From NCBI GenBank assembly GCA_949316235.1, contig OX438741.1, forward strand, positions 21,232,324-21,296,323: DNA of 64,000 nt. Reading direction: 5' to 3'. Shown one piece after another: positions 29,645 to 40,960 of this stretch. The DNA comes from Oegoconia quadripuncta. Lineage: Eukaryota > Arthropoda > Insecta > Lepidoptera > Autostichidae. Every line of letters begins with the position of its first letter. Position 1 is the stretch's first letter. The translations under genes and the position numbers were made by a program. The notes under the pieces were generated by a model. The model saw only the letters and a program-made list of their open reading frames with translations. It ran no database searches and was not told where the DNA came from.

Positions 29645-29885
29645 AAATAACTATCCTTGGATATATGCACAGCGCCATCTATTTCCGCACTATGCCAACA
29701 GGCTTGTATTACGGATACCAGATGGTTGATGTAATACAAGAATACATGTTTTTTTTTGTAAATAAGTACATTTGGGTACATTATGTCCGAATTCATCATA
29801 CAAATATATGGCCCTAGCGGAATTCGAATGTGCGACCTCTAGACATAGCGGTAAGAGTCCCTAACCACTAAACCAAACAACTCCT
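29645..29885 (-). mobile_element. SINE-1 copy, full length
   Basis: 3' end GCACAGCGCCATCTATTTCC on the left; B box complement GCGGAATTCGAATGTGCG and A-box complement CCCTAACCACTAAACCAAAC on the right. Confidence 0.8.
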
Positions 29886-30357
29886 CATAGGTACATAGAA
29901 CAATCGATTTATTTAATAAATACCTAGCATCTCCATTGCTCTAATACATTTTCAGCTCATTAATTCAGAATACAAGATAATATGTATTACACGTTTTAAA
30001 AACACATATACACACGCACACAACGCAGCCCTTGTATATATACGAAAATCCATTACACAATATCGTTATGGCATCACTATAAAGAATACAACTATTTGTA
30101 GCAAGACGAGATCAAAAGTAATCAATTTCTATTTCGAAATCCATAGGCACTTTGAACCTTAACATAATGCAGTACAATTGAAAACCAATAAAATATTTTT
30201 GCAATTTTTTTGACGATTGTAGTAATATAGGCACTCCCTATTTTTATGGTTAGTATTGAATAAAATGGATAATGATATAATGCAATCAATCAATCATTGA
30301 AATACGCTTTAGTGTTTAAATAAGGAAGGTACGTTTAAATATCTTATAGAAACTACA
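29886..30357. other. No recognisable feature
   Basis: AT-rich; nothing assigned. Confidence 0.45.
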
Positions 30358-30402
30358 AATTAGGCGGTCTTATCGCTAACAGCGATCTCTTCCAGGCAAA
30401 CT
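30358..30402 (-). mobile_element. LINE-Z 3' UTR fragment
   Basis: The complement of GCCTGGAAGAGATCGCTGTT and AGCGATAAGACCGCC matches the block at 37306-37336 in the fuller copy. Confidence 0.65.
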
Positions 30403-30489
30403 TATATGCATGCAAATGCAAAGTAACATTCAGATTGGATTGTATAGGTTAGTATATCATAGCCAAAGAAGTCTATTCACAACATAGAA

Positions 30490-31134
30490 GGATAATGGGC
30501 TTGGAAGGAAGTTAAAATGAGTTGTATGAATGGGGTGTGGCGTAATCTTTGGCCAGATGTAGTGGAAGCACCTAGAAGAATTGTTCAGATGCAGAGACAA
30601 GTGCTTGAAGACATTGCTGCAATTATTGAGGGGTCTGAACTTGAAGATGTCGCGGTAGAAGATCTCGTAGAACTTGTAGCAACGCACGACGATCCTCTCA
30701 GCAATGAAGATGCTGATCCAGTTACAGAATAATCCTATCTCCGATGAGGAAGAACAAGTAAAAGAGAAAGTTTTATCTTCAGGGGGAATACAAAATGCAC
30801 TTCAAAAATTTATTCGGGTTTGGACATATTGCAGAGTATAGACAATAATGATGACCGTGTGTCAAACAACTAAAAACAGTGTTGGGTGTTATGAGCGTAT
30901 TTTATAAGAACGTAAACAAAACGCTACCCAAAAGACAATAGATGTATTTTTCCGTAAAAAATAAGTGTATGTATTGCATAAAGTGTTCTTAGAATTAAAG
31001 TGATTGATTAAAATGATTTGTATTTTTTTGTATTAAATTTTGACTATGTTTAATCATAAACCTCGATATACGCGAATTTCAGTTAACGCGATGTTTTTTG
31101 GAACGTATCCCTCGCGTAAAGCGGAGTATTACTG
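30490..31134 (+). mobile_element. pogo/Tigger-like DNA transposon, right part
   Basis: It contains the C-terminal transposase coding end (30496-30732), about 300 bases of untranslated sequence and a right terminal repeat. The complement of the last bases reads CAGTAATACTCCGCTTTACG, and TA follows at 31135-31136, matching the CAG start and TA target of pogo-group elements. No left terminus was found, so most of the element is deleted. Confidence 0.65.
30496..30732 (+). pseudogene. pogo/Tigger transposase C-terminal fragment
   Basis: After an in-frame TAA the frame reads WAWKEVKMSCMNGVWRNLWP, then DVVEAPRRIV and an acidic tail (IIEGSELEDVAVEDLVELVA) to TAA at 30730-30732. The pattern W-x-x-(V/I)-K-x-S-x-x-N-x-x-W-(R/K)-x-L-W-P followed by an acidic D/E-rich region is typical of the end of jerky/Tigger-type transposases after the DDE domain. 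DDE residues and the CENP-B DNA-binding domain are absent. Non-functional relic. Confidence 0.65.
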
Positions 31135-31136
31135 TA

Positions 31137-31496
31137 GTTTTTTTTTTTCAGAAAACGCTCTCTACGTATTTCCCTGCTCTATCATTTAAATAAGAAAATC
31201 GTACATTTGTGGCAGCGATTATTTAAACGATTCCAACTACTCGAGTTTACCGAAGATCATTAGATTTTGTTACTTCTCTCAATCGACGACAATCGTTAAT
31301 GGTGCATTGGTTCAGATTCCTATTCCAGGGCCATTGACTTTAATTGTTCACCGTATACGACGGTAGCAAATGTTGTGAGCTCTTTACTAAGCGATATTTA
31401 AAAGTATTAGTTTTCACTTCTCATGTTCATCAAGTCAGGGCTTGTGTACTTTTTTTAAAAAACAGCGTCAAGTACCTATTATTCATTATTCACAAC
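31137..31496. other. No recognisable feature
   Basis: AT-rich; nothing assigned. Confidence 0.45.
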
Positions 31497-31809
31497 TGGT
31501 TGGTACTTGACCTCAATCACACCTGATGTTAAGTGAAGATGAGGTCGAAGGTGGAAGCGTACTGACCCGGAAACCCCAACACATTTGGGGGACTGGCTAT
31601 CTAATCTCTGACAACCGGAACACAACAAAGCTATTAACATTGCTGCTTGGCGGCAGATTTAGATAAGATGGTGGTAGCTAGCCAGGCGGACATTTAAAAT
31701 GCCCTACCACCAACCAAACCGAGTACTTAAACGTGTACCCCGCTGGGGATCGAACCCGCGACCTCCAAAGCGTAAACCCAATGTTGTTTACATTGAGCCA
31801 CGGAGGCGG
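31497..31809 (-). mobile_element. SINE-2 copy, nearly full length
   Basis: Includes the tRNA-like head (complement of GGGGATCGAACCCGCGACC, B box; and of GAGCCACGGAGGCGG, A-box side), the middle (GCGGCAGATTTAGATAAGAT) and the 3' part. The A tail is lost. Confidence 0.88.
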
Positions 31810-32032
31810 TAAACCATAGTAGTATTTTATTTAAAAAACCGGTTTCCTTAACGTGAAAAACCAAATAAGTTTTGAATCAATTAACCGGTTTTCAGTGGTT
31901 TTCATTTCGCTCTTATCGGCGACGGACGTATCACTACAAACTTCAAACGACCCCGACACGTGCACTGTCTGTATGGTAACATATATTGAAAATAAAATAA
32001 ATCAAATCAGTATGTAAAATTAATTTACTTAT

Positions 32033-32115
32033 AATTGGTGTGAGTACACGCGGGAAAATGGTGATGGTATGGAGACCGGACGTGGACTGGCAAATGTCAT
32101 AAAATGATGATATCT
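32033..32115 (+). mobile_element. RTE-type LINE 3' end fragment
   Basis: GTGTGAGTACACGCGGGAAA, TATGGAGACCGGACGTGGAC and AAATGATGATATC follow a moth RTE 3' end with an ATGATG tail. Confidence 0.5.
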
Positions 32116-32267
32116 ACGTAAGTGCTGAGTTGGCCGCGTGTGACCTACTAATTGTATAACGCAGTTTATATACTGTCTGTCTGGATTAAATCGGTTTATT
32201 AAGGTTTTAGTTAGCGCTCTAATTACGCGCTCCGAAAGAAACCTTTTCTTAAATCCGGTATAAATGT

Positions 32268-32577
32268 TATCATCTCATCATCATCAGTCCGTAAACATCC
32301 CACTGCTGTGATAAAGACTTTCCCTCAAATTGAATGAGTATGGGCCATTGTCCGCCACGCTGGCCCACTGCGGGTTGGGGACTTCACGTGCCTTCGACTT
32401 TTCTCTCAGGCATGTAGGCTTTCTCACGATATTTTCCTTTAAGAGCAGTCGGATAAATGCACTTAAGTAATTAAACTAAATTTAAAAACTCATTCGTATC
32501 TACATGGCCTGCCTGGGGATGAACCTGGACCTCCCAAATTGGGAGGCTGTGTCTCCTCCACTAAGCCACCGACGCTT
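32268..32577 (-). mobile_element. SINE-3 copy, full length
   Basis: tRNA-like head at the right (complement CGTCGGTGGCTTAGTGGAGG, then GGGAGGTCCAGGTTCATCC), body with AATTACTTAAGTGCATTTAT, and 3' end TCATCATCATCAGTCCG at the left. A SINE-1 head follows at 32600. Confidence 0.8.
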
Positions 32578-32599
32578 ACGATAAATGTTATCGGTATAT

Positions 32600-32718
32600 A
32601 TTTACCGGCTACGTTCGTATTTATCATACAAACACTTATCCCTAGCGGGTTTCAAACCCGCAACCATTGGCAATCGAAGGCAGAATTACCACCTACTACA
32701 CCAATCGGTCGATGTCAC
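32600..32718 (-). mobile_element. SINE-1 5' head fragment
   Basis: The complement contains GATTGGTGTAGTAGGTGGTA and a perfect B-box region (complement of GCGGGTTTCAAACCCGC). The 3' half is missing, which is unusual for a retroposed copy and suggests later deletion or interruption by the neighbouring SINE-3. Confidence 0.75.
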
Positions 32719-33459
32719 CGTTGTTGGTTATCAAACAGCTGCTAAAAAACAAAACACAAAAAGTTACAAATTGTAATATTCTTGATACCTGTCAACTTTT
32801 TCTAGAAATCATTCGAAGTCGGATATTCCTCACACACTACAGGTAACGTTTACATTGTATCAGCGAGCACGAAGTTAATCGTAGTGATTCATTTCGCTTG
32901 TATGTATACAGGGCCTAAGGTACACATTGGCTGTCTACACACGATGTTTGGGAATGGTCCCGATTCAGTCCGATTGGATTTCACCTCAAATTGAATCTAC
33001 GCCTTATAGGATTATTGCTACGGGACGAGGCTTAACTTACGGACTCTTGAGTCATGTTAGATCTTATTATTGGTTAAGACTGAGAGCGCAATAAAACAAA
33101 GCGTCAGCAATTCCGAGCTTTAGTGCTCTGCGAAGTGTAAATTACAATTGACTGAAAAATTTATTCGTTTTTATTTACTTTCGTGTCGTAAAAAGGCTGT
33201 ATAATGCTTAGAATCGTGTCATCGACTGTGTATTTCTGTGAGACCTACTAGTAGGTACTTACGCTACTAGAACATTTTTCACTTCACTATATAACCTTGT
33301 ATTTAACAGTACGTACTTACGTACCTATATAATATGTACTTGCTTATCACCAAATTGAAATTAAAATTAAAATATCCTCTAAAAGGCCGTGCTGAATGGT
33401 AAAAGCAGAGAATACAATAGTACCAGAAGGCAGGCGGCATTCCCTCTTTGAATTATCTT
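32719..33459. other. No recognisable feature
   Basis: AT-rich; nothing assigned. Confidence 0.45.
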
Positions 33460-33586
33460 TTAAGAGCCCTGTAGTTAACAAGGAACCCTTCTAGTTTCGC
33501 TATTTGTACCTAGTTAGTGTAATTTGGCATACATATATATAGGTACATATTAATCACACCGACGAAGTTGTAAAATCTTGAAAATA

Positions 33587-33916
33587 TTTTTTTTTATGCG
33601 CAACGGGTTAGCACTTGACCTCAATCACACCTGATGTTAAGTGAAAATGAGGCCGAAGGTGGAAGCGTACTGACCCGGAAACCCAAATATTTGAGGGAAC
33701 TGGCTATCTTATCTCTGACAACCGGAATACAACAATGCTATTAACATTGCTGTTTGGCGGCAGATTTAGATAAGATGGTGGTAGCTAGCCAGGCGGACAT
33801 TTAAAATGCCCTGCAACCAACCAAACCCAGTACTAAACATGTACCCCGCTGGGGATCGAACCCGCGACCTCCGATTCCTAAACGCTATGTTGTTTACATT
33901 GAGCCACGGAGGCGGT
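33587..33916 (-). mobile_element. SINE-2 copy, full length
   Basis: Starts with the tail (TTTTTTTTTATGCGCAACGG) and ends with the head complement (TTACATTGAGCCACGGAGGC). One of the most complete copies in the window. Confidence 0.9.
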
Positions 33917-33924
33917 TATTTTTT

Positions 33925-34300
33925 TGTTAGGGTACTTCCCCTGCACATAAAGTAAGGATGACTTTTCTTTTATTTTTGCACTCCATCGTATGGGATGTGG
34001 TTGGATAGGTCGTTCAAAAGTATTAGAAGTTATCTTAAACAGTTGTTCAATTGAAGGTTCCGATCGTGTGAGAAATATTAAGCTTTAAAGTGCTAATTAT
34101 TCTTTTGTTGTGTCCCCAAAATCGAAACGGTGATATGTGAAAAAATTCAAGGCAGTAGTAATTTAGAGTTGCAAATTTGTATGGAATGCGTTAGTACAGG
34201 ATATCTCAAGCTCTTTTGCCATGATTGTCTGGAAAGATCGCGATGAAACCGTCTTTGTACACATTATATAAATTTTTTCACTGTATATTTTTTATTGTGT
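33925..34300 (+). repeat. Repeat T copy, diverged
   Basis: GGTTGGATAGGTCGTTCAAA, TCTTAAACAGTTGTTCAATT and AAATATTAAGCTTTAAAGTG parallel 3775-4223. A fragment with GTTAACAAGGAACCCTTC also occurs at 33475-33510. Confidence 0.5.
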
Positions 34301-34994
34301 ACAAATAAAGAATTATTCTGTAGCTCGATCGATTATTTCGAACCGCGTTTCCACTGTAAAGTTTTTATTGCTAGCTTTTTCTCTTACATTTAAGTATAGT
34401 TTAAAAAACGACAGATACAATAGGGAATTTGTTTATGACACCTTTTTGTCAGTATGTTCACATACCACCGCACATTTTTTGACATGCTGCCGGGTAGTAT
34501 TCGACACACCAAGGGATCCTCAGATACGTGATGTACATAATATGCATTTTACATATAATTATGATTATACTGTCGTAAATACATTCTTTAGCGGCAGCAA
34601 CTACTCTGCTGGAAGGGGACTGAAAATCAGCAGCTATGCTGAGTCCCCACTCATTCATCTCAACTTTTCCTACTTCTAATAAACTCTTAGTTTGTTAGTT
34701 AATTATATTAATTGTGGGATGAATAAATATCTTCTTATTTTTATTATTTTATTTCTTTGTTTATTTGTAATAGTCCAAAGACTTTGCGTCAGTAATAAAT
34801 AGGAAATCTTTGTTCTTGGCAGTTCTGTCAGGGATAGATATATACTATAGCAGATTAGTAAATTAAGTAGAGTTGTGTTGTGGCTGAGTGCCAAAACACA
34901 TCCAGTGTCGAATTGCATTCTATTCTCCACCCATTAAGTAAGTCACTGTTTTCTGAACTAGGAATTTCTGCAGTAACTTGAAGACTAAGTTTCC
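34301..34994. other. No recognisable feature
   Basis: A 103-codon ORF (34368-34679) and its opposite-strand shadow were inspected; no domain or codon signal persuaded me. Confidence 0.4.
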
Positions 34995-34999
34995 ATTAA

Positions 35000-35390
35000 A
35001 TTACTCTCTTAACGACCTTTTTGGTGTAGTAGTTAGAAACCCTGACTGCTATACCAGAAGGTCGCGGGTATATGTTTGTATGATGAAAGCCCGTGGCATA
35101 TTTATTTATTTATTTATTTATTTATTTATTCAGTCTTTCACATACAGCATTACAGTAAAATTACCAATGTATATACATGTATATATGTTTGTATGATGAA
35201 TTCGGACATGTGTATACCCGAGTTGCGGATGTTTTCATTTATAATACGTACATATTTACAATAAACAAATGTAAATGTGTAGTACTCGTGCAGTAAGTAG
35301 CAACCATGTGGTACCCATGAATCCTAGTCATAACTTATTAGTAATCTGTGTCCTAGTGCTTAGTGTGGAACTCTTGACGGATGATTATAT
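35000..35390 (+). mobile_element. SINE-1 copy with nested LINE-tail insertion
   Basis: Head (TTTTTGGTGTAGTAGTTAGA, AGGTCGCGGG) at 35018-35068, body from 35182 and 3' part (CTAGTGCTTAGTGTGGAACT) near 35352. The B-box region is damaged. The insertion occupies 35088-35181. Confidence 0.75.
35088..35181 (-). mobile_element. 94-bp insertion with (TTTA)n, exact 19-bp target duplication
   Basis: TATATGTTTGTATGATGAA occurs at 35069-35087 and again at 35182-35200. Between them lie a (TTTA)7-8 run and TCAGTCTTTCACATACAGCA. A short-unit tail plus a long target duplication indicate a severely 5'-truncated LINE copy in the minus orientation. Confidence 0.75.
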
Positions 35391-35481
35391 TTTGACATTC
35401 ATTTGTTTGTTGTTCTAATGATAATAAATCCGCTTTAAGCTGGGGATATACGTCAGAATTTTCCTTCTGGTAAGCGGATCC

Positions 35482-35501
35482 GATAGTCTGATCAGACTAT
35501 C
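35482..35501. repeat. 20-bp perfect palindrome
   Basis: GATAGTCTGATCAGACTATC, embedded between CCTTCTG and the inverted AGAAGG, so a longer imperfect fold-back is possible (35463-35507). Confidence 0.7.
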
Positions 35502-35507
35502 AGAAGG

Positions 35508-36211
35508 CATTGGTTTTGTTTGAACATTCAATACACGTCCGAACCGAAAGTCGGATATGCCAAGTATACGACGAATTACTTGTTTTGACTGAGACTTACT
35601 TATAAACTGAAGAAATAAGAGAAATAAGACGTGGCTGTATGGGCTTAGATCCCTTTGCCTTCTCCGAGACGAGTGAACAAAACGAAAAAAAAAATGAACT
35701 ACATATTATAAATTGGAAATTTAGAAAACCCACGAGAAATAATGTGTTGTTATCATTGAAATAAACCAACCGCGAACCAATATTGTGGTAATATTTGCAT
35801 GCTTCTATCTACACCCAAAATATTTTTGAATAAATTACTATTTCATTCCATTTCAACGTTTCGAAAATCTATTACTTGCACTGCACACTTACGAACACAA
35901 AAGCTCCCGGTGCGAAAACCTACTCTGCAAAATCTACTGTTCTCAGTCTATTCAAATGTATTACACAGGGCTGAAGTTAATCGAATACTTCGCAGATAAC
36001 ATTCGTACTACGGCTAGACACCGGCTGGAACCGAGCCAAGCTGTCGATTGGTAACTTTGCACCGACACGGCAGCCGCACTACGCTCCACTTGTGATACCC
36101 TGGTAGTTTTGACTAACTTGATGAGATGTCACTACAGTTAAGTCTGTTTATTATGGAAGTATTAAATTGAATTCTACGTTGAACTTATTTTTCCTTAGAA
36201 TTAATTAGACT
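35508..36211. other. No recognisable feature
   Basis: A GC-richer patch at 36005-36110 (CTAGACACCGGCTGGAACCG) has no assignment. Confidence 0.4.
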
Positions 36212-36292
36212 GGGATACGCTGGACCTGCTTGATGGATTAACCCCCATACCCTCTCCCTGTGAGGCTGTGCGCCAACAGCAGGGAAATGTAA
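36212..36292 (+). mobile_element. RTE-type LINE 3' end fragment
   Basis: GGATACGCTGGACCTGCTTG, CCCTCTCCCTGTGAGGCTGT and GCGCCAACAGCAGGGA resemble 54600-54729, a decayed moth LINE 3' end. Confidence 0.5.
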
Positions 36293-36600
36293 GACTTCAA
36301 CCAAGCCATCTCTTCTTGTGGATATCGTTAAAGTCGACTAAGACACTTTACTCGTCGAAAACCATCTGTAGACTTGCACATTTCAACAGCGATGGGCTCA
36401 CCTCCGTCATGTTTGTATTCAAAAACATAACAGCTCGTGTTAATTTGAGTTGTTGACACTTGAGATATTGTTGTGTATTTTTACTGAGATCACTTTACTA
36501 ATACGGCCAATAATGTTTGTCACACCTAAACGTGATGTCTCTGACCACCACGTTTCGAAAAAAGTCGTGTCACAAATGTATGTGTCATAGGTCTGAATAT
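36293..36600 (+). repeat. Repeat S copy, diverged
   Basis: GGATATCGTTAAAGTCGACT, GTAGACTTGCACATTTCAAC and CGATGGGCTCACCTCCGTCA parallel 58955-59040. Confidence 0.45.
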
Positions 36601-37239
36601 TTCTGCTTTTACAGAAACCTATGCTTTTCAGAGCGGTTTCATTAGGCTGTGTTTTTTGCCTTCAACATTTTGTATCTGCTAAGTTTAGTAAAATATCCGT
36701 CCATTTTAGTAATGCTTATTTAAGCTGTAGCGTCATCACTGAAAAACTCCTAAGAAACTTGAATAACCTACTCCTTATCTATGTGCATAAGGCAAGCGTT
36801 TTAAGAAACAGCTATGCAATTTGTGCATTGGGAGCGAGTGTTTTATCTACTTATACTAAAGAGATTGAATTGTACAATATCCTATTCTACACTACATTTG
36901 AAACTAAACAGATTTCAATAACTATTTCATTATTGTAGGCGCCTACTTTCGTATTGTTTGCTAATATTCTTACAACATACATACAACACCTACAATATAA
37001 TTATTACATTTGGTATGTAGTTGTATGTAGCTCAAAGTATGTACAACTGGTATGTAGCACAAAGTTTGAATTAAAGTTGTGAAATGACCAACTACCCAGT
37101 CTAAGTCTATCTTCGACACCGGGCGTTAATGCAGACACTGCATTAGAAATGGCATCTTACGCTTTTACTCCTAACGTAAACTTGTAAATGAGAAACATAA
37201 GATAAGATGTTTAATTACCAAAAAGGACCACACATAATT
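36601..37239. other. No recognisable feature
   Basis: A 105-codon ORF (36621-36938) shows no domain. GTATGTAG-type words recur at about 37012-37060. Confidence 0.4.
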
Positions 37240-37424
37240 GCATTGCTACTATTTGTGCAAACCTCACCTAATGGTAGCTTGTATCTTTACCCTAAGGTTT
37301 GCCTGGAAGAGATCGCTGTTAGCGATAAGGCCGCCTTTTTGTGCGATTAATGATGTACGCTGTATTCTTCATGTAGCTTTTGTTAATTGTGCAATAAAGA
37401 GTATTTGATTTGATTTGATTTGAT
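37240..37424 (+). mobile_element. LINE-Z 3' UTR with (ATTTG)n tail
   Basis: TGCAAACCTCACCTAATGGT, GCCTGGAAGAGATCGCTGTT, AGCGATAAGGCCGCC, TTGTGCAATAAAGAGTATTT and then (GATTT)n. I associate this 3' end with CR1-like moth LINEs. Confidence 0.65.
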
Positions 37425-37433
37425 AATTATACA

Positions 37434-37674
37434 AAATCAAAAAATATTTATTTCGTAGGATAAAAATTATCACTTGAAAACGTCACATTTTTTATCTTAT
37501 TATTAAAGTTATTGACATTATTGCTCATTCACAAAGCTGATTCCCCAGAGAAGAACGAGCAAGTAACTCAAGGGTTGCTCTTTTAAATAGGTTTGGGTTA
37601 CAATTATATTATATTGTATAATTAGACTGAATATCGCCGAGCGGTCTATATCCGTGCTTGCTTATCATCCAGAT
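37434..37674 (-). mobile_element. LINE-E 3' UTR copy
   Basis: Nearly the same as 5019-5252: ATCACTTGAAAACGTCACAT, AAGAACGAGCAAGTAACTCA, AATATCGCCGAGCGGTCTAT. It directly follows the LINE-Z tail. Confidence 0.7.
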
Positions 37675-38943
37675 ATTCAGAAATTTTATAATAGCTTTTG
37701 GTAAATAATGTCTGTTTTATGATGGTTTTGAAATTATTTAAAGGTAAATTTTGAATGTCCAACACCTATTATTAGACCCATAGATTTGGTGAAATAGACA
37801 TAACATAAAGATAATAGAACTACATTATTAGTTGAAATTTTATATATTGCACGTACGTATGTGTATGTGTGTACGTGTATGTGGGTGTGAGAACATTTAT
37901 TTATTGAAGGTCTGATGTGTTTATTTTAGTAACAGTTAGTAGACGTTGAGTTATTAATTTTCTTTTTTTATTTCATCAAAACAGATATTCATCAAGTACA
38001 TTATTCTACAGATAAGCGTAAAATATGCGTGCACAACATTTTTTTTATCTTTTCTAATTCATGTCGGAATATCTTCAGTAAGACTTTTTGGTAACTGTGA
38101 TCGTCCTCCCTTTCTCATGACCTGTGCCTCAAGCGACAATTAATGGAATTTCTTCGCTGCTACACGAGTTAATTATCACTTAATCACAACAGTTGCTGTG
38201 GTAACCTTACCCTTACCACATAATCTACAGAAGCTAACCTGGTTTATGTGCTTCTTTAGTCTGCAATGTCCAAGAAAAAATGGAAAAAAATTGTGGAATG
38301 CAATAAATGATTTAAATTTTCCTTTCCTTTAAATCCTTATCAAAGTTCTAATGCAAGTTTCAAACCGTCCAGGGCAAAGCCCTGTCAGTAACCCTTGGCA
38401 TGGTCTTGTCCAGGTACATTTTTTCATAATAATAATAAATAAATTATAATATCGTACAGTTCTTAATACGACTCTGGCATATACCGAATAGTTTCAGAAC
38501 TGTCATATTTGAAACTTTGCTTGACCTTTCATTTCGCTTCGAACTAACCTTTAATTATATTTAAAGTTAATTCCTGAGGGTTCTCGAGGGACTTTCGATT
38601 GCAACTCAATCTATTAGCACAAACACGAAATGGCAATTCTGGGTCTAACCGTAACTTGATATTAAATTCAATAAACCTAACGAGTGAGAGGTAACTTGTA
38701 TAGATTTGACGGGATAAGTTAGTAAAACTAGTTAAGTATCCTAATTGTTTGTTAGGGCTTGACTTGAGGCTTAACTCTAACTTATGGGGTGGAGTTTGAG
38801 GTTACTTTGGGTGATGCATAATTATATTTTATAGTGGTAGGTGGAGGTACTCTTCAATAAGTAGCCCCAAAACACTTAATCCCTGGCTACCTGACTTGAT
38901 TAATTAATAGTTTGTATTGATTTGATTTCTGAGGAGCAATTTT
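37675..38943. other. No recognisable feature
   Basis: About 1.27 kb of AT-rich DNA. A GT-rich stretch lies at 37855-37895. Nothing else assigned. Confidence 0.45.
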
Positions 38944-39138
38944 CGTTCCGGACACGATCCATCAAGAAAAGTAGATTGCGAAGTTTGAGGTAAAGTAGAA
39001 GATGTTCAACATTTATTAATGAAATGTGTGAAGAATGATAATTGCAGACAATCGGCGATGAGAAGCAAGGAGATGTTGGTGTCTTCCAGGGGTCCGATCG
39101 GGCTAAATTTGAACGATAATACCAAAGCGAACCCATAA
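38944..39138 (+). pseudogene. LINE ORF2 C-terminal relic (EDVQHLLMKC motif)
   Basis: The plus strand reads RSGHDPSRKVDCEV, one in-frame TGA, then GKVEDVQHLLMKCVKNDNCR and QSAMRSKEMLVSSRG to a stop at 39136-39138. RSGH followed by a Cys-rich segment and (E)D-V-Q-H-L-L-x-x-C is the RNase H-distal C-terminus of several arthropod LINE proteins. The in-frame stop and loss of everything upstream make it a relic. A minus-strand ORF over the same bases is its shadow. Confidence 0.6.
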
Positions 39139-39713
39139 TCAAAAATGTTGCGCTAACCGCATTTCGTATCGGCTAATCATTTGAACGGAAATTAAACTAG
39201 CTTTTTTTTAATACTCGTGATTAGCTCTAAACATTTTGGATTTGGTTTTACTTTGGTAGCATCAACGATATAATCGTTGACAAAAAATAGCGCGATACCA
39301 TGTTTAGGTAAACCAAAACAGTTCTACGGTAAAACCGTTGTAAAATAGCGCGATTGGTCCCCAGAGCATCTTATCAGCAACGATTCTGATGCCACAATCA
39401 TGATCTGCCGATTAGCCCTAGCTTCCTGTCAGTGACTCACTTTACCTATATATTTTTAAAGAAACATGTGTAAGCTAGCGAAGCGTACTTAATGTATTAA
39501 ACCCCTAACTTAAAAAGAGAATATTTTATTTTTTTGATCCGAACACTTTCAATGCATATGCGAAAATTACAACTTAAAGCTGCTAGTCTGTTATTATTAA
39601 TAATGATAATTGTAATGAAAGAAAGAAATAAATATTTCTATTTGTTTGCATGTTGAACTGTTCGGTTGCCTGTTGTTTTTAAAAACCGGTTTTGTCGTCA
39701 ATAAAGTTAATGT
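39139..39713. other. Unassigned; short direct repeat
   Basis: AAAATAGCGCGAT occurs at about 39285 and 39342, each after a CGTTG word and about 57 bases apart. Otherwise nothing recognised. Confidence 0.4.
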
Positions 39714-39918
39714 ATTTTTTTATGCACAACGGGTTAGCACTTAACTTCAATCACACCTGATGGTGGAAGAGTACTGACCCGGAAAACCCCATCTTATTTG
39801 GAGGGCTGGCTTATCTTATCTCTCACAACAATGCTATTAACATTGCCGTTTGGCAGCAGACTTCAATAAGTTGGTGGTACATAGCCAGGTGGACATTTAA
39901 AATGCCTTACCAGCCGCT
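39714..39918 (-). mobile_element. SINE-2 copy, 5'-truncated
   Basis: Tail ATTTTTTTATGCACAACGGG, then the body with a deletion after CACCTGATG; ends at AAAATGCCTTACCAG before the tRNA-like head. Confidence 0.8.
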
Positions 39919-40814
39919 GTGGTATACTTTTTTGTGACGTAACCCAGTGACTGTCACGACGAATATAACGTTACTTCATTAATTAAAATTCATACAGCCA
40001 TTCGGATGCTACGAGCGAATATAAAATAATACAAACAAAATACATACTTTTAAAATTTTTAAAGATTCTCGCCTCTTTTACCAAATTTATTTTCTCTCGC
40101 TCGCCTCATTTAAAAATTGTCACAAACATGAATAGATCCAAATTCAAATAATACGGTATATAATGAAATTTTATACTTACTTCCTGGGGTTTCATTGATA
40201 ATATATAAATATTTCATACATGGGATTCCTTCCGTTGTTTCTTTGGAATGTAGAAAACGAACTTAACAGTATTAGATTTTAGTCCAGTAATAAACTTAAA
40301 TATTTAGCTTAGAAAGGTACCTATATTAGGTAGTCGTTCTACAGTCCTTACACCACACCGTTACCCTCTACGAACAGTGCTACGCATAGTGCTACAAAGC
40401 TACACTGTGACGTTATCGACCATCAGTATAGATCAAAGACTTCGACCGTCAAGTATAAATGTAAAAAAGCTTTTTCTATAAAAATCTCTAAATATCAGCA
40501 GATTTCTTTGTTTAAGTATTAATTAAGAACTAACAGGTTGTTAAAAAAGTACTTCGTTTAAAGAATTAGTTCGCATTAAACAAGGGTCTGCATTGTATCA
40601 AGCGTTTATGATCGAAGAGTGAAAAAATAACACAATTTTGATACAAAATAAATTAAAAACTTATATCTTTACTTATTAATTCATTTATAAGAAAACCAAT
40701 GACGTTACATTTTGATTAAACATGGTATCAGAGTATACATAATGTATACTTTAACATGTATTGTATTCTCAATAGTACAGCGAATAACAGGTTTTCCTTA
40801 ATTAGACAGATAGT
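39919..40814. other. No recognisable feature
   Basis: AT-rich; nothing assigned. Confidence 0.45.
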
Positions 40815-40960
40815 GGTGTCGATTCGGTGTACACCAACTAAACTAAAACCAGTTTTAAAGTAGTACTGTCTCTTTCTCCCTGGATTCTGGAACAGTACGA
40901 TGCGACGGCACCACTCCAAAGCTGGTTTTAGTTTAGTTGGTGTATATCCGAATCGACACC
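40815..40960. mobile_element. MITE-H copy 1 (146 bp)
   Basis: Inverted ends GGTGTCGATTCGG on both sides, extending through CACCAACTAAACTAAAACCA with few differences. The interior has a GTACTGTCTCTTTCTCCCTG block. The second copy at 46671-46818 has the interior in the other orientation. Confidence 0.75.

Noticed and set aside
34368..34679. 103-codon plus-strand ORF
   Set aside because: Composition is AT-driven, no domain, and no splice or repeat context supports it.
36621..36938. 105-codon plus-strand ORF
   Set aside because: No recognisable motif; expected by chance in 64 kb of six frames.
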